Shown piece by piece: positions 1 to 11,222 of a stretch of 64,000 nt of DNA. The position numbers and the translations under genes are program-made. The first letter of the stretch is position 1. Each line of letters opens with the position of its first letter. A model generated the notes under the pieces. It had not been told where the DNA came from, ran no database searches, and saw only the letters and a program-made list of their open reading frames with translations. Location: assembly GCF_000735605.1 (NCBI RefSeq), contig NZ_JPKG01000007.1:62001-126000 (forward strand), read 5' to 3'. This DNA is from Allobosea sp. LC85. Lineage in GTDB: Bacteria; Pseudomonadota; Alphaproteobacteria; Rhizobiales; Beijerinckiaceae.

Positions 1-325
1 TCCCCGGGAGCACGCTGTAATCGGCCGTGCTGACGAAGGCGAGGCGCAGGCTGCCGAGCTCGCCGCGCGAGAGGCGGCGGGCGGTTTCCGGCAGCCCGGC
101 GGCCTTGTCGAGGACGGCGCGCGCATGAGCAAGCCATTCCTTGCCGACAGGCGTCAGGGCGACGCTACGCTTCGTCCGCACGAAGAGCTGCACGCCCAAT
201 TCACCCTCCAGGGCCTGGATCGACTGGCTCAGGGGCGGTTGCGTCATTCCCAGGCGCTCTGCGGCGCGGCCGAAATGCAGTTCCTCTGCGACGGAAAGGA
301 AATGGCGGAGCTGACGGAGGTCCAT
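1..325 (-). CDS. LysR-family transcriptional regulator (N-terminal part)
   Basis: The reverse strand reads from an ATG at 325 off the left edge, giving about 108 residues. They begin MDLRQLRHFLSVAEELHFGR and continue with AAERLGMTQPPLSQSIQALE, the winged helix-turn-helix signature of LysR proteins; LFVRTKRSVALTPVG is the usual wing. The effector-binding domain lies outside the window. The gene is divergent from ilvD, with 114 bp between the starts, so it may control ilvD, itself or both; this is inferred from position only. The effector cannot be predicted from the part seen. Confidence 0.9.
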   Translation of the reverse strand, partial: MDLRQLRHFLSVAEELHFGRAAERLGMTQPPLSQSIQALEGELGVQLFVRTKRSVALTPVGKEWLAHARAVLDKAAGLPETARRLSRGELGSLRLAFVSTADYSVLPG

Positions 326-333
326 GAGGTCTT

Positions 334-356
334 CTAATATGCCACGCGACCTAATA
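334..356. promoter_or_regulatory. Direct repeat in the lysR-ilvD divergent promoter
   Basis: CTAATA occurs at 334-339 and again at 351-356, separated by 11 bp (17-bp period). A related ATTAGA lies at 379-384. The repeat sits about 10-30 bp upstream of the LysR start, in the AT-rich part of the divergent spacer. Repeated half-sites on one DNA face fit binding by a LysR tetramer, but the assignment is inference. Confidence 0.35.
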
Positions 357-439
357 GCGATGAAAAAGTATATTTCTCATTAGATTGGAGCCGCTCTAAA
401 ACGCGCTCACCACATCCGAATGCCGCCGACCGGGAGCAC

Positions 440-2119
440 ATGCCCATGCCCTTCAACGACCGTTCCAAGAATATCACCCAGGGCATCGCCCGCTCGCCGA
501 ACCGCGCGATGTATTACGCACTGGGTTACGAGAAGGCGGATTTCGACAAGCCCATGATCGGCATCGCCAACGGGCATTCGACGATCACGCCCTGCAATGC
601 CGGCCTGCAACCGCTGGCGGACGCCGCGATCGCGGCGGTCAAGGCCGCCGGCGCCAATCCGCAGGTCTTCGGCACGCCGACGATCTCGGACGGCATGTCG
701 ATGGGCACTGAGGGCATGAAATACTCCCTCGTCTCGCGCGAGGTCATTGCCGACTGCGTCGAAACCTCGGTGCAGGGCCAGTGGATGGACGGCGTGCTCG
801 TCCTCGGCGGCTGCGACAAGAACATGCCGGGCGGCATGATCGGCATTTTGCGGGCCAATGCGCCGGCGATCTATGTTTATGGCGGCACCATCAAGCCCGG
901 AAAATGGAAGGGTGAGGATCTCTCGATCGTCTCGGCCTTCGAGGCGGTCGGTGCCTTCATGGCCGGCAAGATGAGCCAGGAGGACTTTGACGGGATCGAG
1001 CGCAACGCCTGCCCGACGACCGGTTCCTGTGGCGGAATGTATACCGCAAACACCATGAGCTCTTCGTTCGAAGCGCTCGGCATGTCGCTGCTCTATTCCT
1101 CGAACATGGCCAATCCCGATCAGGAGAAGGTCGACAGCACCGCTGAATCGGCCCGGGTTCTGGTCGAGGCGGTGAAGAAGGGCATCAAGCCGCGCGATAT
1201 CGTCACGCGCAAGTCGATCGAGAACGCGGTTGCGCTGATCATGGCGACCGGCGGTTCGACCAATGCCGTGCTGCATTATCTTGCGATCGCCCATGCCGCC
1301 GAGGTGGAGTGGACGCTGGATGATTTCGAGCGCGTTCGCCGCAAGGTTCCGGTGATCTGCGACCTCAAGCCCTCCGGCAAATACATGGCAGTCGATCTGC
1401 ATCAGGCCGGCGGCGTTCCGCAGGTGCTGAAGGTGCTGCTCAATGCCGGCCTTCTGCATGGCGATTGCCTGACCATCACCGGGCGCACCATGGCGGAAGA
1501 GCTGGCCCATGTGCCGGATGTGCCGGGAGCCTCGCAGGAGGTGATCCGCCCGATCAGCGGAGCGCTCTACAAGGAGGGTCACCTCGCCATCCTCAGGGGC
1601 AATCTCGCCGAGGGCGGTGCGGTTGCGAAGATCTCGGGCCTGAAGAGCCCCGTCATCAGCGGTCCGGCTCGGGTCTTCGAGGACGAGCAATCGGCGATGG
1701 AAGCCATCCTCTCCGACAAGATCCGCCCCGGCGATGTCCTGGTCCTGCGCTATCTCGGACCGAAGGGTGGGCCGGGCATGCCTGAAATGCTGGCTCCGAC
1801 CTCGGCGATCATCGGCCGGGGCCTCGGCGACAGCGTCGGCCTGATCACGGATGGCCGCTTCTCCGGCGGCACCTGGGGCATGGTCGTCGGCCATGTCACG
1901 CCGGAGGCGTTCGAGGGCGGCACCATCGCACTCGTCCACGAAGGCGACCAGATCACGATCGACGCTCACAAACTGCTGCTGCAGCTCGATGTCGACGCGG
2001 CCGAGATCGAACGCAGACGGTCTTCCTGGACGCAGCCGGAGCCCCGCTACAAGCGCGGCGTTCTGGCCAAGTATTCAGCGCTCGCACGCTCCGCCAGCGA
2101 AGGCGCGGTGACGGGATAA
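440..2119 (+). CDS. ilvD: Dihydroxy-acid dehydratase
   Basis: This 559-residue cytoplasmic enzyme converts 2,3-dihydroxy-isovalerate (or -3-methylvalerate) to the 2-keto acid, the third common step of valine and isoleucine synthesis. The length is normal for the family. Visible Fe-S cluster motifs are TPCNAG (Cys about 52), GGCDKNMPG (Cys about 125) and [16 protein letters not shown] (Cys about 197), and the C-terminal [11 protein letters not shown] is the IlvD/Edd substrate loop. The start ATG at 440 gives [15 protein letters not shown], typical of alphaproteobacterial IlvD. It is divergent from a LysR gene and ends at a strong hairpin terminator. Many rhizobia carry more than one IlvD/Edd paralog, so a sugar-acid dehydratase is possible, but the motifs and length favour IlvD. 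Confidence 0.93.
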   Translation: MPMPFNDRSKNITQGIARSPNRAMYYALGYEKADFDKPMIGIANGHSTITPCNAGLQPLADAAIAAVKAAGANPQVFGTPTISDGMSMGTEGMKYSLVSREVIADCVETSVQGQWMDGVLVLGGCDKNMPGGMIGILRANAPAIYVYGGTIKPGKWKGEDLSIVSAFEAVGAFMAGKMSQEDFDGIERNACPTTGSCGGMYTANTMSSSFEALGMSLLYSSNMANPDQEKVDSTAESARVLVEAVKKGIKPRDIVTRKSIENAVALIMATGGSTNAVLHYLAIAHAAEVEWTLDDFERVRRKVPVICDLKPSGKYMAVDLHQAGGVPQVLKVLLNAGLLHGDCLTITGRTMAEELAHVPDVPGASQEVIRPISGALYKEGHLAILRGNLAEGGAVAKISGLKSPVISGPARVFEDEQSAMEAILSDKIRPGDVLVLRYLGPKGGPGMPEMLAPTSAIIGRGLGDSVGLITDGRFSGGTWGMVVGHVTPEAFEGGTIALVHEGDQITIDAHKLLLQLDVDAAEIERRRSSWTQPEPRYKRGVLAKYSALARSASEGAVTG

Positions 2120-2154
2120 TTCCGAAGCGAATTTCGAAACGAACGCTTCTGATG

Positions 2155-2180
2155 ATGGCCGGGCTCGTCCCGGCCATTTT
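2155..2180 (+). terminator. Rho-independent terminator after ilvD
   Basis: A perfect 9-bp stem, ATGGCCGGG (2155-2163) with CCCGGCCAT (2169-2177), has a 5-nt loop and a short T-run. It lies 36 bp after the ilvD stop. The rest of the spacer to 2411, between the converging ilvD and aspD genes, shows no gene. Confidence 0.75.
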
Positions 2181-2411
2181 CATTCAGATTGCTCGCCGCG
2201 CACTCGCGCAATCGCTGAAATGTGTGCCGGCCGACGGATCCCCCGGCGCCTCCTTCGCGTTACGACAGTGCTGGGTTCCTTCGCGGGAACGTGCCAAGCG
2301 CCACACCTTACGTCTTGCCGCACCTGCGGGATTTGTCCGGAGCCATGTCGCGGCATCACCCCAAACCGAATGTTGCGGTCCGGGATGATGCGACCGCCGA
2401 TCGAAGTGTGA

Positions 2412-4079
<1,668 letters not shown>

Positions 4080-5765
4080 TCAGGCAAAGGCGACGACGAG
4101 GGGGCCCAGCAAGGTGAGGAAGACATTCGCCAGCGCGTAGGTGATCGCGAAGGGCGTGGTCGGGATGGAGTTGCCGGCCTTGTCGAGCACCTCGCCAAAG
4201 GCGGGATTGGCGCTACGCGAGCCTGAGAGGGCACCGGCGAAGATGGCGGTGTTGTCGTAGCGAAGGATATAGCGGCCAACCAGCATGGTGATGATCAGCG
4301 GCAGGATCGTCACGATGACCCCGGCGATGAAGATCGAAACGCCGCTTTGCATGACCGTGCTGACCGCCTGCAGGCCCGATTGCAGGCCGACGACCGCAAC
4401 GAAGCCCGCGAGGCCGAGGTCCCGCAGCAGGGTCGAGGCCGGCGTCGGCATGTTGCCGATCGTCAGGTTGCGGCTGCGATACCAGCCGAAGGCGAGGCCG
4501 GAGAGCAACGCGCCGCCGCCGCTGCCGAGAGTCAGCGGGATCGAACCGATGCGAATGACGAGGAGTCCGATCAGCAGGCCGACGACGAGGCCGCAGCCAT
4601 GGAAGACGAAATCCGTCTTGTCGCTGGGCAGGATGATGCTGCCGACGATCCGTGCCATGCGCTGTACATCGTCCGACGTGCCGTAGAGGGTGACGACGTC
4701 GCCGGGCTCGATCATCGTGTCGCCCTTCAGCACAATCGGCTTGCCGGCTCGTTTGACCTCGATGACATAGATGCCGTGGCGGAGCTGCCCCGCGGTTGCC
4801 GCATTGATCTCGGCGACCGTCTTGCGCACGAAATCGGGATTGGTGATCGCGACGTCGCGTGTGACGACGATGACATCCATGCCTTCCGAGGATTGCAGCT
4901 CGGGGCCGAGCTCGGGGGCCAGTCCGACGACGCCGACCCGTCGACCGATGACAAGGACGATGTCGCCGGCTGTCAATTGCAGTGAAGGCTGCACCGCGAT
5001 CAGGGCGCCGCCACGCTTGACGCGTTCGATACTGACGGGAGAAAGCGCCCTCCCTTCCAGGTCTGCAACCGTCTTCCCGGCTCCGGCCTCGATGCGGAAG
5101 ATGCGGCCGACGAGATCGGGAGCGGCGGCATGTTCGCCGGCTCCATAGATCCTGGCGCCGGCCAGAAGTTCGGTCTCGGCCTTGATCGCATCGTCGCGGA
5201 TGGTGCGCCCCATCAGCCAGGGCAGGACGTTGACGCAGATGATGATCGCGCCGAACGAGCCGAAGATATAGGTGACGGCATAGCCGACCGCGACATTGCC
5301 CTGCAGCCGCTGCACCTCTTCGGCTGCGAGGCCGAGCTTGCCGATGGCGGCGCTCGCAGTGCCGATGATGGCCGACTGGGTCAGGCCACCGGCCGCAATG
5401 CCGGCGGCGAGGCCCTTGTCCAGCCCCATCAGCCGCGCCAGCACGACGACGGTCGCCAGACCGCTGAGGGCGAGGACCGCCGCCATGACGATCTCGCGGA
5501 TCGATCGGCGGCCGAGGGAGCGGAAGAATTGCGGTCCGCTTTCGAAACCGACCGCGTAGATGAACAGGGCGAAGAGGACCGATTTGATGCCGTTGTCGAT
5601 GGAGACGCCGACCTGGCTGATCACCACGGCCACGAGCAGCGAACCGGCGACGCCGCCAAGCTGGAATTTCCCGAACTGGAACTTGCCGATCCAGTATCCG
5701 AGCGCCAGCGACAAGAAGAGCGCGATTTCGGGGGATTGGTTCAGGACAGAGTGAACCCAGGACAC
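4080..5765 (-). CDS. aspT: Aspartate:alanine antiporter
   Basis: A 561-residue inner-membrane exchanger of the AAE family. Hydrophobic segments cluster at about residues 10-200 and 390-560, separated by a cytoplasmic stretch containing two RCK_C (TrkA-C)-like domains (about 210-290 and 300-380). The end segments have the small-residue-rich GGLTQSAIIGTAS and GALSGSRSANPAFGEV motifs of the family. I chose the GTG at 5765 because AAGGAGG (minus strand, 5770-5776) sits 4 nt upstream; the reading frame runs further upstream but without family similarity. Electrogenic aspartate-in/alanine-out exchange, with the cytoplasmic decarboxylase consuming a proton, yields proton-motive force, as known for Tetragenococcus AspD/AspT. 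Confidence 0.92.
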   Translation of the reverse strand: MSWVHSVLNQSPEIALFLSLALGYWIGKFQFGKFQLGGVAGSLLVAVVISQVGVSIDNGIKSVLFALFIYAVGFESGPQFFRSLGRRSIREIVMAAVLALSGLATVVVLARLMGLDKGLAAGIAAGGLTQSAIIGTASAAIGKLGLAAEEVQRLQGNVAVGYAVTYIFGSFGAIIICVNVLPWLMGRTIRDDAIKAETELLAGARIYGAGEHAAAPDLVGRIFRIEAGAGKTVADLEGRALSPVSIERVKRGGALIAVQPSLQLTAGDIVLVIGRRVGVVGLAPELGPELQSSEGMDVIVVTRDVAITNPDFVRKTVAEINAATAGQLRHGIYVIEVKRAGKPIVLKGDTMIEPGDVVTLYGTSDDVQRMARIVGSIILPSDKTDFVFHGCGLVVGLLIGLLVIRIGSIPLTLGSGGGALLSGLAFGWYRSRNLTIGNMPTPASTLLRDLGLAGFVAVVGLQSGLQAVSTVMQSGVSIFIAGVIVTILPLIITMLVGRYILRYDNTAIFAGALSGSRSANPAFGEVLDKAGNSIPTTPFAITYALANVFLTLLGPLVVAFA

Positions 5766-5990
5766 GAGGCCTCCTTGGTATCGACAAAGTCTTCCGCTGA
5801 GGAATTTCGCAGCTTCGGCTGGGGTTGCAAGCAAAAAGTGCAAAAACGGCATAAGGCCGCCGCATCTGACATATGTTTGCGGAACGGGCTGTCTAAAAAG
5901 CGATGAATGTCGCTGTTCTTCTCGCCTTTCCCTAAAGTACGCCGGCATGCCGCAGGCTCGTGACGCTCAGGGTCAGTCCGCCGGCGATGC

Positions 5991-7647
5991 TCAGCGCACC
6001 GCGCGCGCTGCTTCCCGCCCGGCAATCCTGCCTGAGAACAGGCAGCCGCCAAGGAAGGTCCCTTCCAGTGCGCGGTAGCCGTGCAGCCCGCCACCTCCGA
6101 ACCCCGCCGCTTCTCCGGCGGCATAGAGGCCGGGCAGGGGCGCGCCATCGTCTCCCAGTACGCGCGAGGACAGGTCGCTCAGCAACCCGCCCAGCGATTT
6201 GCGCGTCAGGATGTTGAGGCGCACCGCGATCAACGGGCCATGGCGTGGGTCGAGGATGCGGTGCGGCCTCGCGGTTCGGATCAACCGGTCGCCGATATAG
6301 GCGCGTGCGCCGCGTAAAGCCGTTAGTTGCAGATCCTTGCCGAAGGCGCTCTCGGCCTCGCGGTCGCGGGCTTCGATCTCGGCGCGGAGACGCGCCTCGT
6401 CGATCAGGTTCTCGCCCGTCAGCGCGTTCATGCGGGCGCCGAGGTGCGAAAGCTCGGCTTCGACGATGAAATCCTCGCCCTTGTCCATGAACGCCTGAAC
6501 TGGGCCCGGAATGCCGGCCGTGGCGCGCTCGATCACCTTGCGCCAGCTCTTGCCGGTGAGATCGGGATTCTGCTCCGAGCCCGAGAGCGCGAACTCCTTG
6601 GCGATGATGCTCCGGTCGAGCACGAACCAGGAATAATCAAAGCCGGTCTTCACGATGTGCTCGAGTGTTCCGAGCGTGTCGAACCCGGGAAAGAGCGGCA
6701 CCGGCAATCGGTTGCCGCGCGCATCGAACCAGAGCGAGGAGGGGCCGGGAAGGAGGCGGATGCCATGCTTCGGCCAGATCGGGCTCCAGTTGTGGATACC
6801 CTCGACATAGTGCCACATCCGGTCGCTATTGATCAGGCGCGCACCGGCCGTTTCAGTGATCCCGAGCATCTTGCCGTCGACATGCTCCGGTACGCCCGAC
6901 AGCAGGCGCTTCGGCGGCGCGCCCAACCGCGAGGGCCAGTGCCGGCGCACCAGGTCGTGATTGCCGCCGATGCCGCCCGAACAGACGATCACCGCCTGAG
7001 CCTTCAGCGCGAAATCTCCCGCGACGCCGCGGGAACTCGCCTCTCCGCGAGCGGCCCGGCTCGGTTCGAGGAGTTCGCCCGCGACGCCCTCGATCACGCC
7101 CGCGCTCTTCGTCAGGCGGGTGACGCGGTGGCGAAAGCGCAGCGAAACCAGCCCGCTTGCCGCGGCCTCGCGCACGCGTCTCAGGTAAGGGCTCGAGCAG
7201 ACCGGGGCCGGTGCCCCATGTGACGTGGAAACGCGGCACCGAATTGCCATGCCCGGTGGCGAGATAGCCGCCGCGGTCGGCCCAGCCGACGATTGGAAAC
7301 CAGCGGATGCCCTGGCCGTGCAGCCAGGCGCGTTTCTCGCCGGCGGCAAAATCGACATAGGCTCCGGCCCAGCGGCGCGGCCACTCATCCTCCTCGCGGT
7401 CGAAGCCGGCCGAGCCGAATCAGTCGTGCAGCGCAAGCGCGCGCGAGTCGCGGATGCGCAGCCGGCGCTGCTCCGGCGAATCGACCAGGAAGAGCCCACC
7501 AAAGGACCAGAATGCCTGTCCGCCGAGCGACTGTTCCGGCTCCTGGTCGAGCAGGATGACTTTGCGACCGGCATCCGCAAGCTCTGCCGTGGCAACGAGA
7601 CCGGCGAGGCCTGCCCCTATGACGATGACGTCTGCATCGAGCGGCAT
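5991..7647 (-). pseudogene. FAD-binding dehydrogenase (KstD/fumarate-reductase flavoprotein type), broken
   Basis: The gene starts at an ATG at 7647 with a good Rossmann motif (DADVIVIGAGLAGLVATAEL). An in-frame TGA at 7420-7422, after ALALHD, stands where relatives usually have Trp. The same frame then resumes as recognisable protein (EWPRRWAGAYVDFAAGE, RWFPIVGWADRGGYL) until an extra T near 7188-7192 (GAGCCCTTACCTGAG) shifts the frame. The rest (YLRRVREAAASGLVSL to the FAD-binding C-terminus GLYAAGEAAGFGGGG and the stop at 5991) is intact in the new frame. Full length would be about 550 residues. Two independent lesions argue for a decaying gene, though either could be a sequencing error. 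It is convergent with nothing; recJ starts 115 bp away, divergently. Confidence 0.8.
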
Positions 7648-7761
7648 GATCAGCCCTTCGTCAGGCCATTCCCCGCCGGCCACTATCGCCAAGCCGTCTG
7701 CGGCGACAAGGCGGCCTGGTTCAGGTTGACGAATGGCCCGGGCTGCGCGAACCCCTTGAAC

Positions 7762-9564
7762 ATGAATCTCATTGCCCAGCGCCCCTTCCTCGGTGTCACC
7801 GGCTCGGCACTCGGCCGCATCTGGCGGGACCGGCTCGATGCTGCCGGGCTCGGCCGTGCCGAGGCACTCACGCAGATTGAAGGGCTTCCTGATATCGTGG
7901 CGCGGGTGCTCGCCGGACGCGGCGTCGGGGCTGCCGATGCCATGCGCTATCTCGAGCCGAAATTGCGCGATCTCCTGCCCGACCCCTCGACGCTGGTTGG
8001 CATGGATGCGGCCGCTGCGCGCCTTGCAAGGGCGGTCGCAACAAGGGAGGCCGTCGCGATCTTCGGCGACTATGACGTCGATGGTGCCTGTTCCTCCGCC
8101 CTGCTGGCGGGTTTCCTGCGCGATGCCGGCGCCCGGCCGCGCATTCATATCCCTGACCGGCTGATCGAGGGATACGGCCCCAACAGCGAAGCCATTCGCA
8201 TGCTGGCGGCCGAGGGGGCGACGCTCCTGGTCACGGTCGATTGCGGCACGACCAGCCATGAACCCCTGGCAGAGGCGCGCCGGCTCGGTCTCGATGTCGT
8301 CGTGCTCGACCACCACCAGGCACCCGAGCAGCTTCCGCAGGTCGAGGCGCTGGTCAACCCGAACCGCCAGGACGATCTCTCGGGGCTCGGCCACCTCTGC
8401 GCTGCCGGCGTCGTCTTCCTGACGCTGGTCGCGACCTCCCGCGAGCTGCGTCGGCACGGGCTCTGGGCCCAGCGTGGCGGCGAGCCCGATCTGCTCGCCG
8501 CGCTCGATCTCGTCGCGCTCGCGACCGTCGCCGATGTCGTACCGCTCAAGGGGCTGAACCGTGCCTTCGTCCGACAGGGCATCGCGATGCTGCGCGGCCG
8601 CACACGGGCGGGGCTCGCGGCGCTGCTCGACGTCGCCGGGCTCGATGGCCCCGTCCAGCCCTGGCATCTCGGCTTCCTGCTCGGGCCGCGCATCAATGCG
8701 GGCGGACGCATCGGTGATGCCGGCCTCGGCGCGCGGCTGCTGATGACCGCCGACGAGATCGAGGCGCGCAGCATCGCCGCCGAGCTCAACCGCTTGAACC
8801 AGGAACGGCAGGACATCGAGAAGCTCGCGGTCGAGGAGGCGGTGGCGCAGGCCGAGTTCGCATTGACGAAGGCTGAGGATCTGCCGGTCCTGCTGGCGCG
8901 TTCGGCGGACTGGCATCCCGGCATCGTCGGCCTCGTCGCGGCGCGCCTCAAAGAGCGTTTTCGCCGCCCGGCCTTCGCGTTGGCCCAGAACGGGGACGGT
9001 GGCGCCACCGGCTCGGGGCGTTCGGTCGCCGGCGTCGATCTCGGCCGCGCCGTCAGGCAGGCGGTGGATGCTGGCCTGGCGCTGAAGGGCGGAGGCCATG
9101 CCATGGCTGCCGGCGTCACGCTGGGGCCGGGGCAGGACGCGGCCTTCCACGCCTTTCTGGTCGAGCGCCTCGCTCCGGAGGTCGCCCAGGCGCGCGAATC
9201 GGAATCGCTGCTGGTCGATGCGGCGATGAGTGCGGGCGGCGCCAATCCCCGCTTGCTGGCCGAGATCGAGAAGGCCGGTCCCTATGGCGCCGGCTGCCCC
9301 GAGCCAGTCTTCGTCTTTCCCTCGCATCGCCTGGTCGATGCCGTCGAGATCGGCAGCGGCGGCCATGTCAGGATCAAGCTCCGCAGCGGCGATGGCGCCA
9401 CGATCGGCGGTATAGCCTTCCGCGTAGCGCAGGAACCGCTGGGGCGTGCGCTGCTGGCGGCACGCGGCGAGAGCGTGCATCTGGCCGCCAGCCTCACCCT
9501 TAACCGCTGGGGCGGCAAGGAAACCGTGGAAGTCCGGGTGATCGACCTTGCCCGCGCGGCGTGA
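7762..9564 (+). CDS. recJ: Single-stranded-DNA exonuclease RecJ
   Basis: This 600-residue 5'-3' ssDNA exonuclease acts in recombination and mismatch/base-excision repair. DHH-family motifs are present in order: FGDYDVDGACS (about 94-104), VTVDCGT, DHHQAP, the second-domain LGPRINAGGRIGDA, and the DHHA1 motif LKGGGHAMAAGVTL near residues 445-460, followed by the OB-like C-terminal domain. The open frame continues about 180 codons upstream, but that part overlaps the FAD-dehydrogenase remnant. I take the ATG at 7762 (MNLIAQRPFLGVTGSA), which matches the usual RecJ beginning. Confidence 0.95.
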   Translation: MNLIAQRPFLGVTGSALGRIWRDRLDAAGLGRAEALTQIEGLPDIVARVLAGRGVGAADAMRYLEPKLRDLLPDPSTLVGMDAAAARLARAVATREAVAIFGDYDVDGACSSALLAGFLRDAGARPRIHIPDRLIEGYGPNSEAIRMLAAEGATLLVTVDCGTTSHEPLAEARRLGLDVVVLDHHQAPEQLPQVEALVNPNRQDDLSGLGHLCAAGVVFLTLVATSRELRRHGLWAQRGGEPDLLAALDLVALATVADVVPLKGLNRAFVRQGIAMLRGRTRAGLAALLDVAGLDGPVQPWHLGFLLGPRINAGGRIGDAGLGARLLMTADEIEARSIAAELNRLNQERQDIEKLAVEEAVAQAEFALTKAEDLPVLLARSADWHPGIVGLVAARLKERFRRPAFALAQNGDGGATGSGRSVAGVDLGRAVRQAVDAGLALKGGGHAMAAGVTLGPGQDAAFHAFLVERLAPEVAQARESESLLVDAAMSAGGANPRLLAEIEKAGPYGAGCPEPVFVFPSHRLVDAVEIGSGGHVRIKLRSGDGATIGGIAFRVAQEPLGRALLAARGESVHLAASLTLNRWGGKETVEVRVIDLARAA

Positions 9565-9621
9565 ACGCATCTGGGCTGTGCATGACTGCTGCGAGGCAGC
9601 GAGAATTTGCCAAACTCAGGC

Positions 9622-9650
9622 TTGCCGATCCGGGAATGTCGCACTATAGC
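9622..9650 (+). promoter_or_regulatory. Probable sigma-70 promoter of tRNA-Glu
   Basis: TTGCCG (9622-9627) and TATAGC (9645-9650) are spaced by 17 bp, and the tRNA begins 45 bp further on. This is a good match to housekeeping promoter geometry; assignment rests on sequence only. Confidence 0.6.
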
Positions 9651-9695
9651 TCGCCCCGCTTCCGATGGGTTGCAACGAATTGCAACCGAAGCCCT

Positions 9696-9770
9696 GCGGC
9701 CTTCGTCTATCGGTTAGGACACCAGCCTTTCACGCTGGGGAGACGGGTTCGACTCCCGTAGGCCGCGCCA
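9696..9770 (+). tRNA. tRNA-Glu (anticodon TTC)
   Basis: A complete cloverleaf: acceptor GCGGCCT (9696-9702) pairs with AGGCCGC (9760-9766), followed by G and an encoded CCA (9768-9770). The anticodon arm CCAGC-CTTTCAC-GCTGG gives anticodon TTC, and the T-arm is ACGGG-TTCGACT-CCCGT. Downstream lies a gene-poor accessory stretch, which is common next to tRNA 3' ends, but I found no integrase and no second copy of the tRNA 3' end. Confidence 0.96.
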
Positions 9771-10248
9771 CACTCCATAGGGGTGTCAAACATCTGAAAT
9801 ATGACGATAACCAGCGACGGAAAATCGAGGGTGCCCCCCCACGATGTCCCCCATTTGTGTCTCCCAGCGCGGCGCTCTAACGCATGGCGGCCAATTCTAC
9901 CTACCGCCGACTCTGTCGATCGTTCGAGATCCCCGCCGGAATGACGACGAGCCCTGACACCACCTCGCGAGCATAAACGGCCAGAGCGTTCCCTATGGTC
10001 CGGGCAACCGCAAACCTGCGGGGGAGACTCTTTTCGCGGCGTGATCCAAGCATCTTCAGGTCGTGCAGCAGAGCGCGTATGCCTCCCTCGGGTCGCCTTT
10101 GAACTCGTAGATGCTCCATTCGTCGGATAGGGCGAGTCTGCTACCTAAGGCATTTTCCGTTCTGAGTACGTTCAGGTTCGCGGGTCGAAGTGGGAAACCC
10201 GTTAGCGTCCAGTACGTTGCCTGTGCACAACAGAAGGAGAACTGCGCG
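9771..10248. other. Gene-free stretch behind tRNA-Glu
   Basis: About 480 bp with no convincing coding frame. Short open frames exist on the minus strand (9901-10119 and 10056-10307), but they lack ribosome-binding sites and family resemblance. It may be residue of an old insertion at the tRNA 3' end. Confidence 0.4.
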
Positions 10249-10548
10249 ATGAAGCGCCTTGGCATCATGACCGCCTTATCTATCGCCGTCATCGGATGGG
10301 CCGGCATGGCCGCAGCCGATCCTTGGGAAGAGGGCGGAAAGAGGCGCTGGCGCGGTGGCTACGAACGTGACGACGACGGGTGGCGTGATCGCGGCTACGG
10401 CTACTATCGCGAGCGCCGCGCCTACAAGGAGGAGTACCGACACGGCGGCTGCAAGGTCAAGCGGAAGTGGGACGGCGACGAATACAGGGAAAAGGTTAAG
10501 TGCAAGCGTGGCTGGAACCCCCCGGCTTACGGCTATTATCGCTACTGA
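10249..10548 (+). CDS. Small secreted basic protein of unknown function
   Basis: A 99-residue protein starting at the ATG at 10249, 8 nt after an AAGGAGA Shine-Dalgarno (10234-10240). Residues 1-23 form a Sec signal peptide (MKRLGIMTALSIAVIGWAGM, cleavage after AAA). The mature part is very rich in Tyr, Arg, Gly and Asp (RDRGYGYYRERRAYKEEYR) and has two Cys in GGCKVKRKW and KVKCKRGW that could form one disulfide. A periplasmic or surface location is inferred. I do not recognise a characterised family; similar Tyr/Arg-rich exported proteins are common in rhizobia. Confidence 0.75.
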   Translation: MKRLGIMTALSIAVIGWAGMAAADPWEEGGKRRWRGGYERDDDGWRDRGYGYYRERRAYKEEYRHGGCKVKRKWDGDEYREKVKCKRGWNPPAYGYYRY

Positions 10549-10770
10549 CAATGTCGGTTGGGGTTCGTTGAAGCTGTCGTTCGGGTCCGCTACGGGGGAG
10601 TGCCAGCGGACGTTGCCACCCACGTGCTGTTGGCCCAAGCTAACATGCAGTTAATCGACCTAATAGCGGCGACCGAGTTTCGGTCTAACGATGACCTTAG
10701 GATACTTTATCGTTCAGTTTTTATTCACTTTTGACTGGTTACGTCTACCATCCACTTGATGGAGGGTGCC

Positions 10771-11088
10771 ATGGGTGCGTTAAACCGGACGAGTGTCGTT
10801 GGCCTTCTGGCAATAGGCTTATCTATAGCCTCGTTGCCTCTTTCGACTACCGCGCAGGCCCGTGATGGCTTCAACGGCGCATTGTTTGGCGGTTTAGCGG
10901 CTGGCGCTATCGTCGGTGGCGCAATCGCCGGTGCTGGTCGAGGGTATGCTCCGCGACCTTACTACGAGCCCGCGCCCGTTTACGTAGCGCCGCGCTATTA
11001 TGAGTCCGAGTGCTACGTCGTAAAGCGTCCAGTTTATGATAGCTGGGGCGATTTTGCTGGATACAGACGTGTCCGCGAGTGTGAATAG
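10771..11088 (+). CDS. Small secreted glycine-zipper protein
   Basis: A 105-residue protein. I chose the ATG at 10771, which has GGAGGG 5 nt upstream, over start codons at 10756 and 10759. A signal peptide covers about residues 1-31 (ending STTAQA). A glycine-zipper segment follows (GALFGGLAAGAIVGGAIAGA, about 36-55), then a Pro/Tyr-rich tail (PRPYYEPAPVYVAPRYYE) with two cysteines. Such proteins usually associate with the outer membrane or periplasm; no activity can be assigned. It ends before a hairpin at 11159. Confidence 0.75.
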   Translation: MGALNRTSVVGLLAIGLSIASLPLSTTAQARDGFNGALFGGLAAGAIVGGAIAGAGRGYAPRPYYEPAPVYVAPRYYESECYVVKRPVYDSWGDFAGYRRVRECE

Positions 11089-11158
11089 CTCGGAGCGTAT
11101 GTTGAACTTTTTGAGCTGAGGGCAGTTCGACACAGGCCCTCAAGCTGGTGAGCGAATA

Positions 11159-11184
11159 GGCCCCGGAAGTCACCCTCCGGGGCC
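11159..11184 (+). terminator. Hairpin, probable terminator
   Basis: A perfect 9-bp GC stem, GGCCCCGGA (11159-11167) with TCCGGGGCC (11176-11184), has an 8-nt loop. It sits 70 bp after the glycine-zipper gene and 39 bp beyond the stop of the minus-strand RNase HI remnant, so it could serve both directions. The T-run is weak. Confidence 0.5.
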
Positions 11185-11222
11185 TCAATTCAATGCCGCC
11201 ATACCGCCTAGGTGAAGTGACT

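Noticed and set aside
407-1969. Long minus-strand open frame opposite ilvD (about 520 codons)
   Set aside because: It is the high-GC shadow of ilvD: Arg/His/Asp-rich, no family resemblance, fully inside a clear gene. Similar long shadows lie opposite recJ, aspT, the hpa genes and the glycoside hydrolase.
4213-5865. A 550-codon second frame inside aspT
   Set aside because: Extremely Arg-rich and without membrane segments; the aspT frame has family motifs and a strong ribosome-binding site.
9696-9770. Active genomic island at tRNA-Glu
   Set aside because: No integrase, no relaxase and no duplicate of the tRNA 3' end was found in the window.
9901-10119. A 72-codon minus-strand frame after tRNA-Glu
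   Set aside because: It has an acceptable amino-acid mix, but no ribosome-binding site, no recognised family and an overlapping competing frame.
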